In this document: positions 42,722 to 48,597 of the stretch, piece by piece
Layout of the letters: each line of letters begins with the position of its first letter
Position numbering within the stretch: position 1 is the first letter of the stretch
Assembly (NCBI GenBank): GCA_035630615.1
Contig: DASQKI010000068.1
Coordinates: forward strand, 1-48,597
DNA: 48,597 nucleotides
Source: DATFRX01 sp035630615
Lineage (GTDB): Bacteria > Actinomycetota > Actinomycetes > Propionibacteriales > Nocardioidaceae
Direction of reading: 5' to 3'
The notes under the pieces: generated by a model
Seen by the model: only the letters and a program-made list of their open reading frames with translations
What the model was told of the DNA's origin: nothing
The model's database searches: none
Program-made: the position numbers and the translations under genes

Positions 42722-43225
42722 ATGCGACGTTTCGCATTCGTACTTATCTCGGCAGTTTTCGGCGTTGCGATGGCCGCCACCACCACACCGGCGTCGGCCG
42801 ACAGCCCCCACTTCCTATTCGCCGACAACAGCGTCAGTGGTAGCACCGGGGCGCTCACGACGTCGTTCAAGGACGCCGGCCTGGGCACCGGAGCCACGAG
42901 CATTCAGATCACGCTCAGCGTGGACAATGCCACCGCGGTCTACCAGTGCTTCAACAACGGCGGCAACCACCCCAAGGCGGGAAACAAGGAGACCGTCTCG
43001 ACCTCGCTGACCACCACGGGCACGTTCCCGGTGCGTCACGGGCAGACCACCGCCAGCTTGACCGTCGGACCGCCCGGCCCGGGTGACTTCAGCTGCCCAT
43101 CCGGCCAGAGCCTGTTCCTGCAAGAGGTGACTTACTCCGGGATCGTCGTCTCCGACGAGACCGGCAACTCGCTGAATGCCACACCCGATCCGATTGGGAC
43201 AGGCCCAATCCACGTCAGGGTCTGA
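42722..43225 (+). CDS. Secreted protein of unknown function
   Basis: 167 residues with a clear signal peptide (MRRFAFVLISAVFGVAMAAT, cleavage likely after ASA near 26). The mature part is beta-rich with two cysteines (YQCFNNGG and FSCPSG) that may form a disulfide, and no repeats or anchor. GAGAGGAC precedes the ATG. Secreted proteins of this look are frequent in actinobacteria but have no known role. A hairpin follows the stop. Confidence 0.75.
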   Translation: MRRFAFVLISAVFGVAMAATTTPASADSPHFLFADNSVSGSTGALTTSFKDAGLGTGATSIQITLSVDNATAVYQCFNNGGNHPKAGNKETVSTSLTTTGTFPVRHGQTTASLTVGPPGPGDFSCPSGQSLFLQEVTYSGIVVSDETGNSLNATPDPIGTGPIHVRV

Positions 43226-43256
43226 ACGACCGCAACACCACACCATCCAACCAATC

Positions 43257-43289
43257 GCGCAGGGACGCACGGGAGGGGCGTCCCTGCGC
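43257..43289 (+). terminator. Terminator hairpin after the secreted protein gene
   Basis: Perfect 12-base arms GCGCAGGGACGC (43257-43268) and GCGTCCCTGCGC (43278-43289) with a 9-base loop, 31 bases after the stop. Confidence 0.75.
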
Positions 43290-43693
43290 CCCCTCAACAG
43301 CGACGGCGCCGACCGTGGGGGGTACTAACCCTCCACTGTTGCGCCTCAACTGGCGGAGAACTGTCGCACATCACCCTGCCCAGGACACGCCGCACGCTGC
43401 TTGGTTTGCGGAATTTGGCTCTTTGGTGTTTCAAGGGCGCGCCCTTCGGGCGCGCCAGGCGGGCGTCTGCTCGCTGCGGGCGATACCTCCGGCCGTCGTC
43501 CTCGCTCGCGCCGCCCGCCCAGGGATGAGAGCGCGCCCCATGGAGCCAGCTCGCCGCCGGTCTGGCAAGCGCACGCAGAAGGCCCTGCACCTCGTAGCAC
43601 CAGTCTTCGGCCTCCGCTCCACGCGTCAAGGGCGCCTATCGGCGTCACTACGTGATCGAGCACGCTCGACCCTTGACCCACTCCGCTACGACC
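43290..43693. other. Structured gene-free region, possible origin of the element
   Basis: No plausible gene. Contains a tight hairpin GGCGCGCCC-TTC-GGGCGCGCC (43436-43456) and a wider inverted pair GTCAAGGG (43625-43632)/CCCTTGAC (43670-43677). RepSA-type elements need a nicking origin outside the known genes of the window, and this is the most structured non-coding stretch in the element; that role is a guess. Confidence 0.35.
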
Positions 43694-43731
43694 TACGATC
43701 GGCAGCTACGGGGTGCAGGGCCAGGTGTGGT
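43694..43731. repeat. 38-bp direct repeat, copy 1 (copy 2 at 45721-45759)
   Basis: TACGATCGGCAGCTACGGGG, TGCAGGGCCAGGTGTGGT here; TACGATCCGGCAGCTAGGGG, then AGCAGGGCCAGATATGGT at 45721-45759. Each copy lies upstream of a small unknown gene. Confidence 0.7.
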
Positions 43732-43861
43732 GCGGTTCAGCCTGGGTACGGACGCGGCAGGTTGAGCCGTCGGGGCGCCCCGAAGACTCGGCCAGGCTCC
43801 GGTCGTTGAAAACACAGCGGCCGGAGTCGTCTACCGGAGCGGTGGGTTTAGCCTGGATGTC

Positions 43862-44206
43862 GTGGCATCCGTCGATCGTGACGGCGCAGAGCTGTGGGCG
43901 AGTCAGCGTCGGCAGCGGGAGGTGGCCGCCCGCGCCCGGGAGATCGCTATCGTCCTGGTCGAGACCGCAGCCCAGCTGCGAAGCGAAGCCGCAGAAATGC
44001 GGCAAACCGCAGCCGAGCTATGTGCACAGTCGCTGAAGCTTCGAGCCCAACACGGCAAGGAGCTAGATACCGCTCGCCACGCGAGTGAACCGTCGTGTTG
44101 CCCCACAGATACGCCGCCTGCACAGGACCGGCAGAAAGTCGGCGACTCGTCAACGTCTTCCAGAGGCAGCGAAAGGCATCGAAAGGTCGGCGACCCTGGG
44201 GTCTAG
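43862..44206 (+). CDS. Small coiled-coil protein gene, 3' end replaced by integrase scrap
   Basis: 114 residues from GTG 43862. Residues 1-75 are alanine/arginine/glutamate-rich and helical (ARAREIAIVLVETAAQLRSE, LKLRAQHGKELDTARHAS), probably a coiled coil. From about residue 95 the frame is antisense to an integrase remnant (44144-44281), so the original C terminus was probably lost by recombination. A TAGCCT box at 43849-43854 fits leaderless expression. Function unknown. Confidence 0.4.
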   Translation: MASVDRDGAELWASQRRQREVAARAREIAIVLVETAAQLRSEAAEMRQTAAELCAQSLKLRAQHGKELDTARHASEPSCCPTDTPPAQDRQKVGDSSTSSRGSERHRKVGDPGV

Positions 44207-44281
44207 ACGCTGTTGTGCGTGGGTGTAGAGCTCGAGCGTGGTCGACGGACGGGAGTGCCCGAGTAGCCGTTGTGCATCACG
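44144..44281 (-). pseudogene. C-terminal fragment of a tyrosine integrase
   Basis: These bases match 34712-34858, the 3' end of the intact integrase gene, with scattered differences. On the minus strand it reads DAQRLLGHSRPSTTLELYTH, then AQQRLDPRV. No upstream integrase sequence is attached, so it is a scrap of a related element. Confidence 0.85.
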
Positions 44282-44384
44282 GCGAACCGAGGTGACGTTC
44301 GCCTCTAGAGCTGCGACGTGCACCTGATGGAACGTGGGACGGTCTGAGGGCTCTCCCCGACATCGCCCCACGGAGAGGACATCA

Positions 44385-44801
44385 ATGTCTATTCGTGCGT
44401 TAACGAACGTCGAGGCTCTACACCTGCTTGGAAGCGTCGAGCTGGGCAGGATCGCCTTCACCATCGACGCACTCCCGACCATCCGGACCGTGAACCACAT
44501 CGTTGACCACGGCGACGTCATCGTGCGTGGCCATCGTGGCGTGGACGTGGTGTTGAAAGCGGCAGCGGGCGAGGTCATCGCATACTCGGCCGACGCGATC
44601 GATCCACGCACCTACGAGGGCTGGAGTGTGACCCTGACCGGTATGGCTTACCTGATCGAAAACTCAGCGATGCTGGCCCGCTACCCCGAAGTCGTTCGAC
44701 CGTGGGGAACCCACGAAGAGGGCTACGTGCTCCGCATCCACCCAGAGATCGTGACCGGCATCGAACTTCTCGAAGAACCAGAAGAAATACCCGTCGCGTG
44801 A
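44385..44801 (+). CDS. Pyridoxamine 5'-phosphate oxidase-family protein
   Basis: 138 residues with the split-barrel flavin fold: LLGSVELGRIAFTIDALPTI, VNHIVDHGDVIVRG and WSVTLTGMAYLI are typical of actinobacterial PPOX-type (FMN, F420 or heme-binding) proteins. GGAGAGG precedes ATG 44385. It may be part of the element's cargo; a second family member lies 260 bases on, in the opposite direction. Confidence 0.85.
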   Translation: MSIRALTNVEALHLLGSVELGRIAFTIDALPTIRTVNHIVDHGDVIVRGHRGVDVVLKAAAGEVIAYSADAIDPRTYEGWSVTLTGMAYLIENSAMLARYPEVVRPWGTHEEGYVLRIHPEIVTGIELLEEPEEIPVA

Positions 44802-44987
44802 CGTGACGCGATCCAGGTCCATGCCCCGACAACGCTGGGCAGCTTTCGCAACGAGGGTCGGGAGTCATCAGAAAGTCATCAGACGCCTTCGGGATCGGTC
44901 GACACTGGACGACACAACGCGTCACGAAAGCCCAGCTCGGGCCGGACCTACGGCGTGACAGCACAACAGGCCGTCATCGCTTGGCAG

Positions 44988-45036
44988 TTCTGATAAGGAA
45001 GAGGTCCCTGGTTCAGGTCCAGGTAGGCCTACACCA
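44988..45036 (+). pseudogene. 3' half of a tRNA-Ile(GAT)-like gene
   Basis: From the anticodon arm (TTC-TGATAAG-GAA with anticodon GAT) through GAGGT, a T-arm CCTGG-TTCAGGT-CCAGG and TAGGCCTAC with ACCA. The 5' half is missing. A tRNA 3' half standing alone is what an integration site leaves behind. Confidence 0.7.
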
Positions 45037-45063
45037 CCAAGGACGGGCGCGCGCGGGCGACTC

Positions 45064-45549
45064 CTACGACAGCGTGACGACCATCCGACTGTCGATCCCC
45101 TGACCGTAGTCGGGGTCGCTCCCCCGGATGTGGATCGAGTGCTCGGCCACGCGGGCGCGATAGAGGCGCAGGCTCGCGCCCGGTCGCAGCTTCTCGACCG
45201 GGAACGGCGACTGCTCGGGGAACCGGGCCCGGCAGGCGACGGCGGCACACGAGTCCAGCTCGTCGTCGGGAACCCGCTCGCCGGTGGCGATCAGGTAGAC
45301 CGCCCGTCCGGCGCCGATCGGCGCGGTCGAGTCGAACACGACCATGCCGACCTCGGGCCGATCCGCGAGGTTGCGGGAGTGGTGCGAGTCTGGCGACGAG
45401 ATCCAGTAGAGGATGGAGTAGCCGTCCGGCGCGTAGTAGACCGGCGACACCCGCGGCCGACCGTCCGGGTCCACCGTGCCGAGCACCATGTAGCGGTTGG
45501 AGTCGATGAGTTCTTTCGCCACGTCGGCGGGGTCATATGGGTCAGCCAT
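45064..45549 (-). CDS. Pyridoxamine 5'-phosphate oxidase-family protein (PPOX/F420-type)
   Basis: 161 residues: ELIDSNRYMVLGTVDPDGRP, VSPVYYAPDGYSILYWIS, SHHSRNLADRPEVGMVVFDS, then a tail RVAEHSIHI. The split-barrel family binds FMN, F420 or heme. ATG 45549 is chosen (MADPYDPADVAKEL) over ATG 45567. Possibly detoxifies or reduces small molecules; substrate unknown. Confidence 0.85.
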   Translation of the reverse strand: MADPYDPADVAKELIDSNRYMVLGTVDPDGRPRVSPVYYAPDGYSILYWISSPDSHHSRNLADRPEVGMVVFDSTAPIGAGRAVYLIATGERVPDDELDSCAAVACRARFPEQSPFPVEKLRPGASLRLYRARVAEHSIHIRGSDPDYGQGIDSRMVVTLS

Positions 45550-45720
45550 GACGGGAGGATACGGCACGCCGCGACGGCCGGTCAGCAGGCCATTAACGGG
45601 CCATTAGAACCGTCACCACAGGGTCACTCCGGGCCGCGACTGGCCCTCCAAGCGGGCGGGACGAACGCCTCAGACGCACCCGGCGGCCCGATTCCCAAGC
45701 TGACAGTGCGGGTTCCGGAC

Positions 45721-45759
45721 TACGATCCGGCAGCTAGGGGGAGCAGGGCCAGATATGGT
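45721..45759. repeat. 38-bp direct repeat, copy 2
   Basis: Second copy of the sequence at 43694-43731, here 21 bases before the ATG of a small membrane protein gene; it may contain its expression signals. Confidence 0.65.
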
Positions 45760-45780
45760 CGGCGGCCGAGCTGATCCGGC

Positions 45781-46011
45781 ATGATCAGGGCGGTGAGGTT
45801 CGATCCCGCCCGCAACTTGACGTGGACCCGTAGACGGATGTGGTTCCACCTGATCCGCAGCGTGGCGACGGCGCTGCTGTTCGTGTCCCTCGCCGTAGTC
45901 ACCCAGTCGTTGTGGCTCCAGATTGTGCTCGCAGTGGCTGCAGCAATAGAGCTCGCCCTCGCCGGAACCTTCACGATGGTCGTACGACGACTGCCACGTC
46001 AACAGCATTGA
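45781..46011 (+). CDS. Small membrane protein of unknown function
   Basis: 76 residues. A basic N-terminal segment (FDPARNLTWTRRRMWFHL) is followed by two hydrophobic helices (ATALLFVSLAVVTQSLWLQI, IVLAVAAAIELALAGTF) and a basic tail. No family recognised. No strong ribosome binding site. Confidence 0.45.
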   Translation: MIRAVRFDPARNLTWTRRRMWFHLIRSVATALLFVSLAVVTQSLWLQIVLAVAAAIELALAGTFTMVVRRLPRQQH

Positions 46012-46146
46012 CCAGGGGAGACGGCGCAGCGAAAAGGCATCATGAGCGTTCACGTCGACACGTAACGCTCCGCACTGATCCCCAAGTCCACCGCGTGAAT
46101 CAAGCGAGAAGCGCTGTCACCCGCAGCGGTCGACAACGGTGAATCG

Positions 46147-46194
46147 CGTTCGGGACGAAGGGGTCGCAGGTTCAAATCCTGTCAGCCCGACCAC
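46147..46194. other. attR (distal attachment repeat)
   Basis: Perfect 48-base copy of the tRNA-Pro 3' part at 34622-34669, without the 5' half of a tRNA, so it is not a second functional tRNA. Similarity to the left side continues past the repeat (ACAAACCCGCAGGTCA) and then into a decayed integrase gene. It bounds an 11,525-bp unit. Confidence 0.9.
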
Positions 46195-46203
46195 CACAAA
46201 CCC

Positions 46204-46625
46204 GCAGGTCAGACCACATCTTCCTCACCGTCACCGTCGTCGCCTGACTCGCCATCTGCTTCGTAAGTCGGCGAGCTCTCGTCAACGCGGGGATCGAGCT
46301 CGCGTTAGTAGTGCGTGTACAGGTCCAGCCTGGTCGACGGCCGCTCGTGGCCGAGCAGCCCCTGAGCATCGTTGATGGGCACCGTTCGTAGACCAGCCAC
46401 GCGCCGAACGTCGACCACATCACTCTCGAGGGCGAGAGTGTCGAGACGAAGACCAAGACACTCGCCCCAGCGGAGGCCGTGCCGCCCGCGACTGCTACGA
46501 GGGCGCGTACCCATGATGCGGCGCAGCAAGTAGTTGACGAACTTGACGTTGCCGGCGTGGGGATCGATATAGAGCCAATAATTCCTCGCGGCTTCGAGGT
46601 CAGTAATGGTGACGGAGATCAAATA
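46204..46625 (-). pseudogene. Internally deleted tyrosine integrase
   Basis: On the minus strand, three separate parts of an AICE integrase follow one another in one frame: the N-terminal YIDPHAGNVKFVNYL, the catalytic-arginine region HGLRWGECLGLRLDTLA, and INDAQGLLGHERPSTRLDLY with the tyrosine. The pieces between them (including HxLRH) are gone and a stop follows the tyrosine. It lies beside attR just as the intact integrase lies beside attL. Confidence 0.88.
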
Positions 46626-46734
46626 CAGAACGTGTTTTGCGTTTCTTTGCGCTAGGTGTCGACTGGATTCTGGTATATGTGTCCGGCACGTAAACGGGGA
46701 AACCCGGAATCCCGCACGACCCGAGGTGGAACGG

Positions 46735-47535
46735 ATGAACGGGCTGACACGGCAGCAGACGATGCGAAGCGCGGGATTGTCCGCGTTGTGTGCCGGTGTG
46801 GTGGTGGGCGGCGGTGCGCTCGTGCTCGCAACGGGTGCGAACGCACAATTCCCGCCGGGCAACAACGGCACGATCAAGGTCGACGATCAACCGATCAACT
46901 CGATCCCGAACAACAATCCACATGTCGGCTGCATGTTCCGGGTCGACTTCTACGGGTTCGACAAGGGCGTCGGCGACGCCATGGTCATCTTCGAGATGCA
47001 AGCCCCCACGAACGACGTTGACCTGTCGGTTGACGGTGACACCTCGCCGGACATCGGCGAAGACGCCGCTGGCGGCGGCACTGACCTCGATGCTGCAGTT
47101 CCATACACGCTGAGCTTCGACGGCGACCCGCATCCGCAGCAGGGCTTCCACGTCAAACTGACCGTCCACGCGCCCGGCTCGAAGGGCTCTGACACGAAGC
47201 ACAAGGTCTTCTGGGTGGAGGGCTGCGCGCCCCCGACGACACCACCCACGACTCCGCCGACCGAGACTCCACCGACCGAGACACCACCCACCGAGACACC
47301 ACCCACCGAGACACCACCCACCGAGACACCACCCACCGACACGCCGCCGACCGAGACACCACCCACCGAGGCACCACCCACCGACTTCCCCGCCGGTGTT
47401 GGTGCAACCGGTGCGGCCGGAGACGACGACTCTGGCTCGATGGGTTGGTGGCCAGCGGGCCTAGTCGGCTCCGGTGCACTTCTGGCCGGGGGTGCCGCAC
47501 TCACCCTCAGGCGGCGCGGTGACCATCAGGACTAG
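46735..47535 (+). CDS. Surface protein with threonine/proline repeat stalk
   Basis: 266 residues: a signal peptide (AGLSALCAGVVVGGGALVLA, cleaved near ANAQ), a globular beta-rich domain (about 37-165, with two cysteines), a PPTET repeat stalk (about 168-216), then DFPAGVGATGAAG, a hydrophobic helix (WWPAGLVGSGALLAGGAALT) and RRR. This is the layout of a sortase-anchored protein, yet no LPxTG is present. ATG 46735 follows GAGGTGG. The sortase gene overlaps its 3' end. Confidence 0.8.
   Translation: MNGLTRQQTMRSAGLSALCAGVVVGGGALVLATGANAQFPPGNNGTIKVDDQPINSIPNNNPHVGCMFRVDFYGFDKGVGDAMVIFEMQAPTNDVDLSVDGDTSPDIGEDAAGGGTDLDAAVPYTLSFDGDPHPQQGFHVKLTVHAPGSKGSDTKHKVFWVEGCAPPTTPPTTPPTETPPTETPPTETPPTETPPTETPPTDTPPTETPPTEAPPTDFPAGVGATGAAGDDDSGSMGWWPAGLVGSGALLAGGAALTLRRRGDHQD
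47234..47385 (+). repeat. 15-bp tandem repeats coding the PPTET stalk
   Basis: About ten units of the type GAGACACCACCCACC; several consecutive copies are identical, others vary (GACACGCCGCCGACC). Identical units suggest recent slippage. Confidence 0.9.
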
Positions 47536-48145
47536 GCGGCTCGCGCTCTCCACTCTCACCGCACTCACGCTGCTCGCCGCCGGGTGGCTCCTGTTCGGGC
47601 TCGGCTCAAGCGCCGACGCCCCGGCCGGGAGCCGCCCCGGCGCCACCGCTGCCGGCGACCCGACCGGGGAACGGGGATCGCCCGCAAGGCGCGGCGCGTC
47701 GTCGACGACGCCGGTCGAGCCCCAGCGGCTGAGGATTCCGTCGCTAGGTATCGACGCCCCAGTGCTGCCGATCACCTCCGACGGGGCCAGCCTGGTTCCG
47801 CCGTCGGACCCGCAGGCCGTCGGCTGGTGGTCAGACGGTGCCCGCCCGGGATCCGACCGCGGTACGGCGATACTCACCGGACACACCGTGAGCACCGGCG
47901 GCGGCGTATTCGACGACCTCGACCAGATGCGGCCCGGCCAGCGCGTCCAGATCCTCTCCAACGGCCCACACCTGCGCCTCCGGGTGAGCTCGGTGACGAT
48001 CTACCACAAGACGGCGCTGGCCGAGCATGCCGCCGAGATCTTCGACCAGGCCACACAAGGCCGGGTGGCGCTAGTCACCTGCGACGACTGGACCGGCACC
48101 GACTACCTGAGCAACGTCGTCGTAATCGCCACGCCGACCAGCTGA
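47519..48145 (+). CDS. Sortase (class E/F-like)
   Basis: 208 residues: a signal anchor (RLALSTLTALTLLAAGWLLF), a low-complexity linker, then the sortase barrel with LRIPSLGIDAPVLPI, catalytic H122 in LTGHTVS and C188 in LVTCDDW. The C-terminal strand reads YLSNVVVIATP; the expected arginine is not in its classical place there. GTG 47519 overlaps the 3' end of the surface-protein gene, which makes that protein the likely substrate. Confidence 0.85.
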   Translation: MTIRTRRLALSTLTALTLLAAGWLLFGLGSSADAPAGSRPGATAAGDPTGERGSPARRGASSTTPVEPQRLRIPSLGIDAPVLPITSDGASLVPPSDPQAVGWWSDGARPGSDRGTAILTGHTVSTGGGVFDDLDQMRPGQRVQILSNGPHLRLRVSSVTIYHKTALAEHAAEIFDQATQGRVALVTCDDWTGTDYLSNVVVIATPTS

Positions 48146-48419
48146 CCAGTCCATGCAGCAGGGTCAAACGCCAACCCGTGGACCAGGCGAATTCCTGGAT
48201 ACCCTCACGTGGGCGCGATCCGCCAACGGGTGTCGCAGATCAGGTGGCGGACATCCGTCGCGCATCACCGTCAGGGGACACGTCGTGTCTGGGCTTGCTG
48301 TAACTGGGCTTGCCGCCTCTGTTTGCCGTGACTCAGTTGATCCTTGACAGGGCGGTTTCAAGCGGTCAGCGCAATTCCTTGGCGAGTCGAGAGGATTCTG
48401 ATGAGCTGAGGAGGTTGGG
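48146..48419. other. Gene-free stretch before the transposase
   Basis: Nothing recognised. The left end of the IS30-like element should lie here, but without its other end I cannot fix the terminal repeat. Confidence 0.4.
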
Positions 48420-48597
48420 ATGCGGTCGCATCTGACGGTGGAGCAGCGCAGGTTGGCGTTGCGGTTGAAGGCTAGGGGTCTGTCGTTGCGGGAGATCGGT
48501 CCGCAGGTGGGGTGTGCGCATCAGACGGTGGCGCTGATCGCGCGGCATGCCCCACGCCGGCCGGTCCGCCAGGATGGCTGGGTGCCGGGTCCGGGGC
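48420..48597 (+). mobile_element. IS30-like transposase, N-terminal part, cut by the window end
   Basis: 59 codons visible from ATG 48420 (GAGGAGG upstream). SHLTVEQRRLALRLKARGLS and LREIGPQVGCAHQTVALIAR form the helix-turn-helix of IS30-family transposases, followed by DGWVPGPG, which in relatives leads into a second HTH. The frame runs on beyond the window. Confidence 0.75.

Noticed and set aside
46147..46194. Second tRNA-Pro gene
   Set aside because: Only the 3' part from the anticodon loop is present; the upstream bases cannot form the D-arm or acceptor 5' strand.
46305..46877. Intact 190-residue integrase
   Set aside because: The frame joins separate pieces of an integrase, misses the HxLRH region and starts within unrelated sequence, so it is a pseudogene.

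Overview
**Organism.** The DNA is very GC-rich, with GC-ending codons, many GTG starts and many 1-4 base stop/start overlaps. It carries the BagAB-like ATPase pair / PASTA penicillin-binding protein / metallophosphoesterase block that I know from mycobacteria as Rv3678c-Rv3683. Together with F420-type and PPOX-type flavoproteins and a pSAM2-like integrative element, this points to a chromosomal segment of an actinomycete. I cannot name the genus.

**1-27 kb, catabolic region.** (a) 0.3-6.9 kb: a PaaX-type regulator divergent from a benzoate/2-aminobenzoate-type CoA ligase, then a sigma-factor gene scrap, an SMP-30 lactonase, and a coupled pair of an unknown gene and a sulfatase. (b) 7.4-17.2 kb: an IclR regulator divergent from a peptide/solute ABC transporter (lipoprotein, two permeases, fused double ATPase), a beta-lactamase-fold serine hydrolase, and three genes that match the carnitine-to-glycine betaine route (dehydrocarnitine-cleaving BKACE, carnitine 3-dehydrogenase, hotdog thioesterase). 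(c) 17.3-26.5 kb: methyltransferase, Nudix hydrolase, acyl-CoA dehydrogenase and enoyl-CoA hydratase, divergent from a fused monooxygenase/old-yellow-enzyme of the 2-aminobenzoyl-CoA type, then an LLM flavin oxidoreductase, a metal-dependent cyclase/isatin-hydrolase-like enzyme and a ThDP enzyme. With the ligase at 1.2 kb, (c) can be read as a route from an indole or kynurenine breakdown product through anthranilate and anthraniloyl-CoA to beta-oxidation.

**26.6-34.7 kb, conserved core.** RidA, a DUF4177-like small protein, an alpha/beta hydrolase, two ArsA/Get3-like ATPases, a class A PBP with a PASTA domain, a YqeY-like protein, a metallophosphoesterase and tRNA-Pro(CGG).

**34.6-46.2 kb, integrated element.** A pSAM2-like actinomycete integrative and conjugative element (AICE) sits in the 3' end of tRNA-Pro. 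A perfect 48-bp direct repeat (34622-34669 and 46147-46194) bounds 11.5 kb. A tightly overlapped minus-strand operon encodes three small proteins, an FtsK-like transfer protein, a 51-residue zinc-ribbon protein, RepSA-like initiator, excisionase and integrase. It faces a divergent GntR/UTRA regulator with two palindromic operators. The right part holds scraps of at least two more integrase genes and the 3' half of a tRNA-Ile, so the locus looks like layered, decayed integrations. Beyond it lie a threonine/proline-rich surface protein, a sortase and the start of an IS30-like transposase cut by the window edge.

**Special structure.** A family of 32-bp units, in tandem arrays attached to a conserved core of about 150 bp, is scattered through the gaps of the first 27 kb and is absent from the element.
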